From: Methanocella_A sp049676595
Lineage (GTDB): Archaea > Halobacteriota > Methanocellia > Methanocellales > Methanocellaceae
Assembly (NCBI RefSeq): GCF_049676595.1
Contig: NZ_CP187259.1
Location: forward strand, 62,001-126,000
DNA: 64,000 nucleotides
Direction: 5' to 3'
Shown here: piece by piece, positions 34,652 to 42,928 of the stretch
Layout of the letters: every line of letters begins with the position of its first letter
Numbering within the stretch: the stretch's first letter is position 1
Notes under the pieces: model-generated
Database searches by the model: none
What the model was told of the DNA's origin: nothing
What the model saw: only the letters and a program-made list of their open reading frames with translations
Made by a program: the position numbers and the translations under genes

Positions 34652-34677
34652 ATATCACGTGATATATCACATGATAT
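34652..34677. promoter_or_regulatory. Tandem palindromic operator
   Basis: Two 14-bp palindromes, ATATCACGTGATAT (34652-34665, perfect) and ATATCACATGATAT (34664-34677, one central mismatch), overlap by 2 bp. They lie between the divergent winged-helix gene and the secreted-protein gene, a classic position for an operator bound by the neighbouring regulator. TTTATATATTG at about 34686 follows as a TATA candidate for the plus-strand gene. Confidence 0.55.
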
Positions 34678-34798
34678 TCTAATTCTTTATATATTGATGA
34701 AATATGGGTTTGTATAGCAGTGCATTGCTTATTATACTCCATAAAAAGCGCATCGAATGTGATATGTTGAGTTATAACAGATTATTGGAGGATTATAA

Positions 34799-35695
34799 TT
34801 GCTTAATGTAAACAAATGCATTTCAATTTTTATTCTTGTAGGGCTTATGATTTCCATAACCCCTATTAGCATAGCTTCAAATGGCGATGAGAAATATATT
34901 GGTCTAAGTGTAGCAAATTCTACACACGTTGATCTTAGCAAATATAACAAGCCAATGACTAAAGCGGAATTTTATAAGGTAAATGCTGAGTACATAAAAT
35001 TCCTGGAGGAGCAGCTTGGAAAGGAAACTGCGAAAAGACTTGCAGATGAGGAGTATTTATCATCTCAGGGAGATGCCAAGTCCAGTGTTTCAGCGGTGAT
35101 GATGTCCGCTACCGATAATACCCAGCAAATCTATTCGTACCAGATGTATCTCTGGGGATGGATTAACAGTGCCTCAAATACGAACGGGCACACGGGCCCC
35201 GTCAACATCGTGTTCTTAAACAGAAACAAGGGGCAGATTGAGCATGAGTTAATCTTCCATACTACCAGTTCTCCGGGTCAGACTGATGGCGATTGGTACG
35301 GTTCTGGACAGGGGTGGAATGAATATGCACTCCACGGTTCCAGCCCGACATCCATGACTTGGAGTAGTGCAAATATGTTTACTAATGACCAGTTATACAA
35401 TGGCGGATTTTTCACGAACCGTTACCATATGCTCGTCTTTGATGGCGGTCATGATAGTCTGAACAACATTGACTGGAGCTACGGGAGCAGCCACCATGAG
35501 CACTTCGATTTATTAGCTGCCAAACACTATATTGATAGCAATGGCTGGGATACAGGAAGGGATTATGCAATGAATTCAGTTAAGGATCACCTCTCCTATA
35601 ACTGGTATTCGGACTATATCCTTAACAATGAATGGCCAGGATACTTTAACGGAGTATCAAAAGTTGTTTACATGGGTTATTATAGTCCAAATTAA
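34799..35695 (+). CDS. Secreted protein of unknown function (AT-rich island)
   Basis: A 298-residue protein with a TTG start; GGAGG at about 34787-34791 with 7-8 nt spacing supports it. An N-terminal signal peptide (about 1-26, ending near SIAS) is followed by a helical region (50-85) and a Trp/Tyr/Asn/Gly-rich domain with several histidines (IEHELIFHT, YGSSHHEHFD). No family recognised. AT-rich codon use unlike the flanking genes suggests recent acquisition. Two more membrane or lipoprotein genes follow on the same strand. Confidence 0.65.
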   Translation: MLNVNKCISIFILVGLMISITPISIASNGDEKYIGLSVANSTHVDLSKYNKPMTKAEFYKVNAEYIKFLEEQLGKETAKRLADEEYLSSQGDAKSSVSAVMMSATDNTQQIYSYQMYLWGWINSASNTNGHTGPVNIVFLNRNKGQIEHELIFHTTSSPGQTDGDWYGSGQGWNEYALHGSSPTSMTWSSANMFTNDQLYNGGFFTNRYHMLVFDGGHDSLNNIDWSYGSSHHEHFDLLAAKHYIDSNGWDTGRDYAMNSVKDHLSYNWYSDYILNNEWPGYFNGVSKVVYMGYYSPN

Positions 35696-35721
35696 TAACC
35701 CTTTTTTTAGACGTGATTTTT

Positions 35722-36252
35722 ATGTATGTGAAAATAGATAATCGCATCGATAAGCGTGCTATAATTATTGGGTTATCAATTGTGTTTTCTATCATGATGG
35801 CTCGTGTATGCAACCACATAGCGACCTATTACACACCGTTGCCATTCAGAGAGATATTTGGACTGAATATTTTGTTTGTGTATATCCTGCCGCTCATCAT
35901 CATCTTCCTCTGCTTCCGTAATACAAATCCGGTTACTTCTTTAATTGTTACGTTTGTATCATTTGGAATTATCTTTACCATAGTCGACGGTATTTGGTTA
36001 ATGTTGTATGATATCAGTATAATGGACACAATCTTTAATCCCCTATCCACTGTACCGAAGCTGATGGTTGGATTAGGTTTTGGCACGATAGCTTACGGAG
36101 TAAGTGTTTTTAAAAGCAGAAAAATCATATCTGCGGTAGCGATAATCGCGGGCGTCCTCTTTGTGTGTATTACTATACCAGACTTACCGCTAATCTTCTA
36201 CGGTATTATCTTTAATGACAGTAACATGATACAATACCTTAAAAATAGGTAG
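35722..36252 (+). CDS. Hypothetical multi-pass membrane protein (AT-rich island)
   Basis: A 176-residue protein from the ATG at 35722 (a GTG nine bases earlier is possible) with about five transmembrane helices and a basic C-terminal tail. No motif recognised. It lies 26 bp after the secreted-protein gene and shares its AT-rich composition, so an operon is likely. Confidence 0.6.
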   Translation: MYVKIDNRIDKRAIIIGLSIVFSIMMARVCNHIATYYTPLPFREIFGLNILFVYILPLIIIFLCFRNTNPVTSLIVTFVSFGIIFTIVDGIWLMLYDISIMDTIFNPLSTVPKLMVGLGFGTIAYGVSVFKSRKIISAVAIIAGVLFVCITIPDLPLIFYGIIFNDSNMIQYLKNR

Positions 36253-36319
36253 GAAATGGTTTATTAGCATAGGGACACTAAAGTTTATTATACAGAAATA
36301 AAGTGATGTGGTGTTTTAT

Positions 36320-37000
36320 ATGAAGAAAATAGTGATTCCAATCCCCTTTATTATATTAGTATGTACGTGTCTAATCTTCATATGTGGGTGTCTCCAAGAA
36401 TCTGCATACCCTGCTTATAGATATACGGTAGAAATCAATGGGCTGGATCACTACTCAAATCAAAATATTACTGAAATATATGTTCCCATCCCGTTTATGG
36501 AGGGAGATGCTTTGTATAATATTAGCAGTCTCAGAACAGGTAATGATGGATGGTCGGCCGAACAGTTAAAAACAGAGCACGGAGATATGCTATCACTAAA
36601 GCATGAATCTGATAACCTGACCGATATTAATGTCACATATATGGACTGGATAATTAATAATAAGTCTGTAAGTCAATCCATGAAAAATGTCGAAAAAAAT
36701 ATGGTTACCCCTCTTTCACCCGTATCAACAGGGAGTACTGCTCACTACTCTATCTATGAGCCTCAGGCTGGCAGTATATGTCAGCCAGCGAATAACTATA
36801 CAAGTTATATATTTATCGACAATGGGATTGAAGCCTTAGACAATCAAAATGATACCCTGGAGGTATTTATTCATTATGACATATTCGGCGGTATGGACGG
36901 CGGCCGGTCCAAATTTTTCCAGGCTGAGGTACACGAAGTTATCCCTTCAGGGATCAAAGGCTGGATACCGGTGACGGTATGGGTTTCTGCCTCGAAGTAA
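36320..37000 (+). CDS. Hypothetical lipoprotein (AT-rich island)
   Basis: A 226-residue exported protein from the ATG at 36320. A hydrophobic signal segment ends in FICGC, a lipobox-like site with cysteine near residue 23. The mature part is beta-rich with several NxT/NxS sequons (for example NITEIY, NLTDI), consistent with an archaeal surface glycoprotein. No family recognised. It is the last gene of the AT-rich island. Confidence 0.65.
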   Translation: MKKIVIPIPFIILVCTCLIFICGCLQESAYPAYRYTVEINGLDHYSNQNITEIYVPIPFMEGDALYNISSLRTGNDGWSAEQLKTEHGDMLSLKHESDNLTDINVTYMDWIINNKSVSQSMKNVEKNMVTPLSPVSTGSTAHYSIYEPQAGSICQPANNYTSYIFIDNGIEALDNQNDTLEVFIHYDIFGGMDGGRSKFFQAEVHEVIPSGIKGWIPVTVWVSASK

Positions 37001-37046
37001 GAATGTTTAGATACTTCTACGACTGTTCAGCTTGGAACAGGATGGC

Positions 37047-37829
37047 TCAGGCTTCCCTGGCCGTCAGGTCTTTTTCTGTCACCCGCGGGTGGTGATATCT
37101 GGCGATCGCTGGAGTCTTCTTGTCGAGCTGGACCGCCTGCTGAGGGCACCAGTGGAAGCAGGCGAGGCATTTCGCACATTTATCGCCCCACGTCACCGTG
37201 GTGCCGCTGACCTCGATGTTGCTGGCCGGACAGATCTTCTCGCAAGTGTGGCAGCCAGTGCAATCGCTATTCGAGTGGAAGCCTTTCTGGAAGTTACCGC
37301 AAACGGCTTTGATCGTCCCTGACATGATACCGGCGGTGACGGAACTCTTGCCCGGGACCGGTACCGCCTGCTTATGGCTGATAGCGTCGGCGATCTCTGC
37401 CAGGCGGGCTTCGGAGGCCTTCAGGATGGCTTCCCTCTGCTCCGGAGGTGTGATGAAGTTCATCTTCGTGTAGGCGTTGTCGGGCATCGCCAGGGTGAAG
37501 CTCGCCGACATCTCAATGCCTTTAGTTTTTAACTGCCTGTCCAGCGAGAAGAGGACGTTTCCCTGCATGACGCCATATGTGGCGACTGCAAAGAAGTAAG
37601 GCTTGCCGGTGATCTTCAGCTTGCCGAGGAAGTCTTTGACTATGTCCGGCATGTCCCCGAAGAAAACGGGAAATACCAGGCCGACTGTCTCGTCGTTTTC
37701 GACGATTTCAGTAGCTCCGGCCAGGCCGGCGATGTTCACTAACTTAGAGTCTTTTACGTGCTCTGCAATCCGCCGGGCAGCATGGAGCGAGTTACCAGTG
37801 CCGGAAAAATAATAGATAGTCGCAGTCAT
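37047..37829 (-). CDS. EFR1-type flavodoxin-ferredoxin fusion
   Basis: A 260-residue electron carrier: an N-terminal flavodoxin domain with IYYFSGTGNSLHAAR (FMN phosphate loop) and VFFGDMPDIV, and a C-terminal di-cluster ferredoxin with CTGCHTCEKICP and CAKCLACFHWCP, giving two [4Fe-4S] clusters. The ATG at 37829 starts the flavodoxin fold; a long upstream frame is only overlap with the peptidase gene. It follows that gene by 2 bp, so they are co-transcribed. Confidence 0.88.
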   Translation of the reverse strand: MTATIYYFSGTGNSLHAARRIAEHVKDSKLVNIAGLAGATEIVENDETVGLVFPVFFGDMPDIVKDFLGKLKITGKPYFFAVATYGVMQGNVLFSLDRQLKTKGIEMSASFTLAMPDNAYTKMNFITPPEQREAILKASEARLAEIADAISHKQAVPVPGKSSVTAGIMSGTIKAVCGNFQKGFHSNSDCTGCHTCEKICPASNIEVSGTTVTWGDKCAKCLACFHWCPQQAVQLDKKTPAIARYHHPRVTEKDLTAREA

Positions 37830-37831
37830 GG

Positions 37832-39073
37832 TTATTCCTCCGTGGTGATCAGCTGCATGATCGCTTCCGCCAGCTCGACGAGCTTTCTGCAATCGACCAG
37901 CTCCGGGACATCTCTTGAAGTGTGAGTGATGTCGGCGGTCAGCTTCAGCAAGTGCTCCGAAGTGAAAGCGATGGCAGGTGCCCCGCTCATGGCGAAGATC
38001 ATGTGGTCTCCCTGGGGCCACTCCGGTCCTTCGGTCAGGCCGTTAAAGCGGTCCAGGAGTTTGCAGACATTCTCCTGTAGCTCGTCCGGGCAGCCGTAGA
38101 ACGAGTAAGCGGTCTTTCCTTTCACATACCCTGCGCCGTCGATGTTGAGGGCAAGGCGGACTCTGCCGATCTCAGCCCCATACCTGCGGAGGTAATCCAT
38201 CTCACCGGCGGCGCTGTAATTATCTTCACCGTTGACGGCGACCAGCTCGATACCGGTCTTCCTCGCGTAGCCTTCGAGCATCTCGGCCAGCAGCATCAGC
38301 ACTACCACACCTGAGGCATTATCGAGTGCTCCGGGCGTCGTAGCCTTGGCATCGACGTGGGCGGTGACGACCACTTTTTTCGCCGCTTCCGGGTTCTTGA
38401 CGGCGATCACGTTACAGGCCTTTGCCGGTATGCGCCGGGCATCGATGGTAAGCTCGACGACTTGTCCTGCGTGGGCTGCGATCTCCTCCCCCAGCACATC
38501 CGTACAGTAGGCAGAAGGTATGTCGAAGTTGCCGTCCTCGATCATCGGGTACGGGTACATGCCTCCGACCATTGCCGGGTTCTTGCCTGTAGCGGTAATG
38601 ATCGCTGCCGGCTGCTTCTTTTCCAGCAGCTTGTGCAGCGCCCTGTGGTGGTCGGGATAGTAGAACGGGTAGTCCTTCGGCATCAGCTGCTCGACACACA
38701 GCTCGCCCTTCAGGAGCAGGATCTTCCCCTTGCACCGGGCCTTCTTCAGCTCTTCGAGAGTAGAGACGGCCACGAGCTTTTCAGATCCGGAATAGCCCGG
38801 AGAGTACGGGCCCGGATACAGGTCGTACGATTTGCCGCCGCATTTTAGCGACGAGGCTCCGCTCTCGAAGTCCAGGCACTCGAATGGTGTGGTATCAATA
38901 GTATACCCGAACAGGCCGAAGGTCCGGGCGACGAATTCCGCTGCCGCTTGGTTTCCGGGGGAGCCCACGCTCCGGGAGTGCTGGAAGGTGCATAAAGTAT
39001 CGAGGTATGCTCGGGCTTTTTGCTCTAGATCAGATGAAGTGGAAGATACGCTAACTTGCTGTATGGTCCTCAT
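37832..39073 (-). CDS. M28 family zinc aminopeptidase
   Basis: A 413-residue peptidase with a PA-like insert domain (about 110-190) and the metal-binding core: TAHVDAKATTPGALDNASGV (His-x-Asp and bridging Asp), VNGEDNYSAAGE, LNIDGAGYV and a late THTSRD with His. This matches Zn-dependent aminopeptidases of the M28 family. No signal peptide, so probably cytoplasmic. Its promoter carries a palindrome overlapping the likely transcription start. Confidence 0.87.
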   Translation of the reverse strand: MRTIQQVSVSSTSSDLEQKARAYLDTLCTFQHSRSVGSPGNQAAAEFVARTFGLFGYTIDTTPFECLDFESGASSLKCGGKSYDLYPGPYSPGYSGSEKLVAVSTLEELKKARCKGKILLLKGELCVEQLMPKDYPFYYPDHHRALHKLLEKKQPAAIITATGKNPAMVGGMYPYPMIEDGNFDIPSAYCTDVLGEEIAAHAGQVVELTIDARRIPAKACNVIAVKNPEAAKKVVVTAHVDAKATTPGALDNASGVVVLMLLAEMLEGYARKTGIELVAVNGEDNYSAAGEMDYLRRYGAEIGRVRLALNIDGAGYVKGKTAYSFYGCPDELQENVCKLLDRFNGLTEGPEWPQGDHMIFAMSGAPAIAFTSEHLLKLTADITHTSRDVPELVDCRKLVELAEAIMQLITTEE

Positions 39074-39089
39074 ATTGTATCAGTACAAT
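39074..39089. promoter_or_regulatory. Palindromic operator of M28 peptidase operon
   Basis: ATTGTA-TCAG-TACAAT is a perfect 6-4-6 palindrome abutting the ATG (minus-strand codon at 39071-39073). A looser ATGGTATCAATGCAAT copy lies next to it at about 39089-39104. A protein bound here would block the transcription start predicted from the TATA box. Confidence 0.5.
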
Positions 39090-39104
39090 ATGGTATCAAT
39101 GCAA

Positions 39105-39112
39105 TATATAAA
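39105..39112 (-). promoter_or_regulatory. TATA box of M28 peptidase operon
   Basis: TTTATATA on the minus strand is 32-39 bp from the ATG, predicting a transcription start near 39080-39085, inside the palindrome. Confidence 0.6.
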
Positions 39113-39239
39113 GTTGTCGACGATTAGCAGATAGGCGAAAAATAATGCCGAATAAGGGCTGGCCATATGATCGGAGAGATAGCGAGAAAAATGAGGTAGT
39201 ATCGGCGTACGTATAGCCAGCGCCGATATTTGCAGCGAG

Positions 39240-39422
39240 CTACTGCTCGCTGCACATCTTGCCGCCGATAGCCCAGTCTTCCTTCTTCACGTTGATCAGG
39301 ACCACGTGGACCGCCGAGGCCGGCACGCCCTGGTCGGTGAAGACTTTGGTGATGCCTTCGACGATCTGCTTCTTCTGCTCGGCGGTGCGGCCGTCCCACA
39401 TCTTGACTTCGATGACTGGCAT
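39240..39422 (-). CDS. 4-oxalocrotonate tautomerase family protein
   Basis: A 60-residue tautomerase with the catalytic proline directly after the initiator Met (MPVIEVKMWDGRT), the motif QKKQIVEGITKVF and a late VHVVLINVKKEDWAIGG. It is expected to form small oligomers and catalyse keto-enol conversions; substrate unknown. A single monocistronic gene. Confidence 0.92.
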   Translation of the reverse strand: MPVIEVKMWDGRTAEQKKQIVEGITKVFTDQGVPASAVHVVLINVKKEDWAIGGKMCSEQ

Positions 39423-39453
39423 GATCAGCTATCAGTGCCCGGGGATTATATAA

Positions 39454-40122
39454 CTACAGGTCACCCAGCGTCTTGCTGGCGTGCAGGTAGAAGGCCTCCA
39501 GCATCTTCACTGCCTTTTCCGTCTTCCTGTCGGTAGCGAATGTCATGATCTTATCCCTGTCCGAGTGGACGTACTCGAGGGCGGCGTACGACATCGCGTA
39601 AGAGATGCCCCTGGCCCTGCGCCTCGCCCAGTATGCCTGCTTTTTCAGGCCGTAGGCGTCGCACATGTAGCCGATGAAAAGATACGGATTGAAGTCGGTC
39701 TGGTCGCCGGCCATGATGGCGGTGCAGAACCAGTAGATCGATTGTTCGAGGTCTCCCGTACAAAAATAGCATTCCGCCAGCCGCCGGCACAGGGCGCTCT
39801 TGCCCCTGCACTTCTCGATCCCGGCCCGCAGGACATCCTTCGCCAGCTCGTAGTTCCGCTTCTTCATGTAGTAGCTGGCGCACCAGTAGTACGGGACATG
39901 ATAGTCGGGCTGCAGCCGCCGCTCGTCCTCGAAGGTGAAGATCTCCTGCGGCCGGGGGTTGTCCTCGTGGTCCTGGAAGTCCTGGATGGCGTCGGCCAGC
40001 CGCCTGTTATGGGCCAGCATGCGGATCTCGGGCTCGTCCCTGATCGAGGCGTCATACACCTGCTCGAGCCCGATCGGCAGCGGCTTTTCCGTCCGGCGGG
40101 AAAAGAATTCCAGAAGGCCCAT
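39454..40122 (-). CDS. TPR-like helical hypothetical protein
   Basis: A 222-residue soluble protein of helical repeats: YWCASYYMKKRNYELAKDVL, LCRRLAECYFCTGDLEQSI and PYLFIGYMCDAYGLKKQA show the W/Y-A-G spacing of tetratricopeptide units (three to four repeats, about 70-175). The leading segment (MGLLEFFSRR) is basic. It may be a scaffold protein; partners unknown. Confidence 0.68.
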   Translation of the reverse strand: MGLLEFFSRRTEKPLPIGLEQVYDASIRDEPEIRMLAHNRRLADAIQDFQDHEDNPRPQEIFTFEDERRLQPDYHVPYYWCASYYMKKRNYELAKDVLRAGIEKCRGKSALCRRLAECYFCTGDLEQSIYWFCTAIMAGDQTDFNPYLFIGYMCDAYGLKKQAYWARRRARGISYAMSYAALEYVHSDRDKIMTFATDRKTEKAVKMLEAFYLHASKTLGDL

Positions 40123-40291
40123 AGCACGCGTATGGTACGAAGCGCGCGTATATATGGATTATCGAGACGTTCATCACGGCAGTGCAGGCGAGCGATTATG
40201 GAGCTCGCCTGCGACAGCCCCTAAAGCTTGGCCGGGCTTTTCCTGCGATCACCTTTTTTATGCGCCCTCCAAATCTCGTATGGTGTTGGGT

Positions 40292-40756
40292 ATGAAGCTG
40301 ACAGTCATCATTGTGGCAACCTTACTGCTGGCGTGTACGGCGGCCGGGGTCGCGGTAGCGCAGAAAGTATCGGGGGAGCCAGTCTTGAACGATCTGGACT
40401 CGCTCACGCTCCGGGCGGACGACCTGAGCAACAGAGTAGAATCTCAGCTGGTCGATCTGAACATCGCGTCGGGCTCAGGTAACAATACCAGTGCCACAGG
40501 CACAGCTAATCCAGATGCGATCAGATCTATAGCGGCGAGAGGCGTGAGCAACGCTGACACGTACGAAGCGCAGCTTTCCGAGATCGAAAAGGGCCTCTGG
40601 GCCATCCAGAGCCGGTATAATCAGGAGCAGTATGGCCACGGTGACGCCACTGCCATCGAGAGCCGGATGAGCTACCTGGAGAACCGGATCGGCCACATCA
40701 GGAACATGATCAACGACATGCGGATCTCTGCGGACAGGATCAGCCGGACAGCGTAG
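40292..40756 (+). CDS. Secreted hypothetical protein with coiled-coil
   Basis: A 154-residue protein from the ATG at 40292 (another ATG is 12 bp upstream). The signal peptide LTVIIVATLLLACTAAGVAVA is followed by a region of helix (about 25-60), a Ser/Asn/Thr-rich linker near 62-80, and a second helical stretch. It is therefore an exported coiled-coil-type protein of unknown role. No family recognised. Confidence 0.6.
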   Translation: MKLTVIIVATLLLACTAAGVAVAQKVSGEPVLNDLDSLTLRADDLSNRVESQLVDLNIASGSGNNTSATGTANPDAIRSIAARGVSNADTYEAQLSEIEKGLWAIQSRYNQEQYGHGDATAIESRMSYLENRIGHIRNMINDMRISADRISRTA

Positions 40757-40807
40757 TAAGAGGCGTGATGAGCACGCCGGATGCGGGTACGACCTGATGA
40801 CCGTAGC

Positions 40808-40883
40808 GGTCGGGGGCATATCCGGCGGAGATGTCGAGATATCGCCTCTAAGTAACTTTTGTCCGCCGGATATGCTTCCGACC
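40808..40883. repeat. Long hairpin upstream of tatC
   Basis: GGTCGGGGGCATATCCGGCGGA (40808-40829) pairs with TCCGCCGGATATGCTTCCGACC (40862-40883), with two G.T wobble positions, around a 32-nt loop. It lies between the secreted coiled-coil gene and tatC and could be a terminator or repeat relic. Confidence 0.55.
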
Positions 40884-40930
40884 ATACGACGGGCTGCTCC
40901 GCGGCCTCAGAAGGCCGCCAGTCAGTAAAG

Positions 40931-40938
40931 CTTTATAG
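40931..40938 (+). promoter_or_regulatory. TATA box of tatC
   Basis: CTTTATAG lies 24-31 bp before the tatC ATG at 40962, so the transcript would be nearly leaderless. Confidence 0.5.
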
Positions 40939-40961
40939 CTTCCGGGGCCTATTCTTCGGCG

Positions 40962-41687
40962 ATGGCAGCCGAAAAAAGCCTTCCGCCCGGGGACAGGGAG
41001 ATGAGCCTGTCGGAGCACCTCAGGGAGCTGAGGAACCGGCTGATCATCGTGATCGCGGTCACCCTTTTGCTGATGCTGGCCATTTTTCCGTTCGCGGCCG
41101 GCCTCGTAGACGCGGTCCTGGCACACGCCGTGCCTTCTTATGTAAAGATTTCCACGTATGCCCCGATGGAGATGTTCAAGGCGAGGGTGACCATGTGCTT
41201 CATCGGGGCGATCGCCATCGGCTTCCCGCTGCTGGTTTACGAGGCGTTCCGCTTTGCTGCGCCCGGACTGTATCCACACGAAAAGCGGTTCCTGTACCTG
41301 GTGTTTCCGTTCTCGCTCCTGCTATTCATAGCAGGCGGTCTCATCGCCTACTTTGTGACGCTGCCGCTGTTCTTCGCCATCGTCCTGGGGCAGGGGGCAG
41401 ATGTGGCCACGCCTGCATTGTCGGTGGGCGAAACGTTCTCGATCGTGACCAACTTCGTGGCAGGCCTGGGCCTGGTCTTCCAGGTGCCCCTGATCATCGT
41501 GCTGGCGATCAAGATGGGCCTGGTGAAGAGAGAAACGCTCACCAGAGGCCGGCTGGCAGTATACGGGCTGCTCTTCGGGGTGGCGATGTTCTTCTCCCCG
41601 GACCCGACGCTCTTCTCGCAGCTGATAGTGCTGGCGGTACTGGCGGTATTATTTGAGCTAAGCATGCTGCTGACACGGTTTATTTGA
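40962..41687 (+). CDS. tatC: Sec-independent protein translocase subunit TatC
   Basis: A 241-residue six-helix membrane protein. The family N-terminus SLSEHLRELRNRLIIV is present, followed by the periplasmic loop, APMEMFKARVTM (region contacting the signal peptide), and FYxF/PGLYPHEKR near residue 100. TatC binds twin-arginine signal peptides and, with TatA, forms the export channel. It lies 77 bp upstream of a hydrogenase small subunit that carries a twin-arginine signal, so the two are probably linked functionally. No tatA is seen here. Confidence 0.95.
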   Translation: MAAEKSLPPGDREMSLSEHLRELRNRLIIVIAVTLLLMLAIFPFAAGLVDAVLAHAVPSYVKISTYAPMEMFKARVTMCFIGAIAIGFPLLVYEAFRFAAPGLYPHEKRFLYLVFPFSLLLFIAGGLIAYFVTLPLFFAIVLGQGADVATPALSVGETFSIVTNFVAGLGLVFQVPLIIVLAIKMGLVKRETLTRGRLAVYGLLFGVAMFFSPDPTLFSQLIVLAVLAVLFELSMLLTRFI

Positions 41688-41764
41688 AGATCAGAAAGAA
41701 TTTTAAGAGCTAGTGTATTAAGTTATACAGCTATCAACAGAAGAGCCTCTGGCTCGCCGGCGGG

Positions 41765-42928
41765 ATGGATATGACTTGTGACAAGACGGACAGCCCTGTA
41801 TTGCCAGGGCTGGGCAGGAGGGCATTTCTGGCACTGGCCGCTACTACTGGGGCCAGCGCTTTTCTCACGCTGAACGCGCCCGGCGTCGCTGCGGCCATCT
41901 CGGGCTCCGGGAAGAGCCTGCTGTGGCTGAGGGGTTCCGGCTGCGGCGGCTGTACAGCTTCGTTCCTGAACGGAGGGTACCCGGACGTGCTGGCGGCGCT
42001 GGACAGCATCGGGGCCGTCATCTCTTACCACGACGGCCTGATGGCCCAGCAGGGCATCACGCTGGACGGCGTATCCAAAACACCCGATAACTATAACGCT
42101 CTCAAGAAACTCGACCTGCTCATCGACTCTGGCAACTACGTGCTGGTGGTCGAGGGCGCCATCCCCAACGGCCCGGACGGCACGGGCAAGTACTGCACCA
42201 CCGGGGGTCGGCCGGTGAAAGAGATCTTTTCAGAGGCGGCGGAGAAGGCGGAGACCATCGTCGCGCTGGGAACCTGCGCGGCCTTCGGGGGCATTTCTGC
42301 GGCAGACCGGAGCATCACCGACGCCCGGGGCGTAGCCTACACCGGCGCTTCCCGGTTCAACGGCATCCTGAGCGAGCTGAACATGCGCAAGAAGGTGATC
42401 AACGTCCCGGGCTGCCCCCCGCACCCTGACTGGTTCCTGCTGACGCTCGCCGATGTGCTCTCAGGCTCCGAGGTCGAGGTGGACGATTACCGCCGCCCGG
42501 TGGCTTTCTTCAGCAAGAGGGCGGTACACGAATCATGTACGAGGCGGGGCTCTTACGACGAGGGCCGCAGAGATTCTCAGTTTGCCGGCGAAGGCTGTCT
42601 CTACGGTTTGGGCTGCAAGGGTACCGTCACTTACGCTGACTGCCCGGTGAGGCAGTGGAACGGCGGGGTAAACATGTGCACCCGGGCCGGGGGACCATGC
42701 GTGGCCTGCGTCGAGGCAGAGTTCCCGGGCGCGTTCATGCCCTTCTTCCGCAGGGTCGAGGACAGGAGCCTCATCTCCGGCATCGACGTCGACCTGGGGG
42801 CCAGGGTGATCGTGGGCGCCGCCATCCTCGGCGCTGGCATCCACGCGGTCAAGCGCCTCGCCATCGGAGATAACGAGAACGACGAGGACGGCCAGTCTGA
42901 AAAGCGCAATAAAAGAGGTGGGCTATAG
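41765..42928 (+). CDS. [NiFe] hydrogenase small subunit, Tat-exported
   Basis: A 387-residue Fe-S subunit. A twin-arginine signal (GRRAFLALAA, Arg18-Arg19) with hydrophobic stretch precedes the proximal-cluster motif SGCGGCTASFLNGG (Cys60, Cys63), then GTCAAFGGI, VPGCPPHP, and a C-terminal CLYGLGCKGTVTYADCP and CVACVEAEFP for the medial and distal clusters. A second hydrophobic helix (IVGAAILGAGIHAVKRLA) near the C-terminus likely anchors it in the membrane, as in group 1 enzymes. It would oxidise H2 on the outer face. The large-subunit gene starts with no gap. Confidence 0.93.
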   Translation: MDMTCDKTDSPVLPGLGRRAFLALAATTGASAFLTLNAPGVAAAISGSGKSLLWLRGSGCGGCTASFLNGGYPDVLAALDSIGAVISYHDGLMAQQGITLDGVSKTPDNYNALKKLDLLIDSGNYVLVVEGAIPNGPDGTGKYCTTGGRPVKEIFSEAAEKAETIVALGTCAAFGGISAADRSITDARGVAYTGASRFNGILSELNMRKKVINVPGCPPHPDWFLLTLADVLSGSEVEVDDYRRPVAFFSKRAVHESCTRRGSYDEGRRDSQFAGEGCLYGLGCKGTVTYADCPVRQWNGGVNMCTRAGGPCVACVEAEFPGAFMPFFRRVEDRSLISGIDVDLGARVIVGAAILGAGIHAVKRLAIGDNENDEDGQSEKRNKRGGL

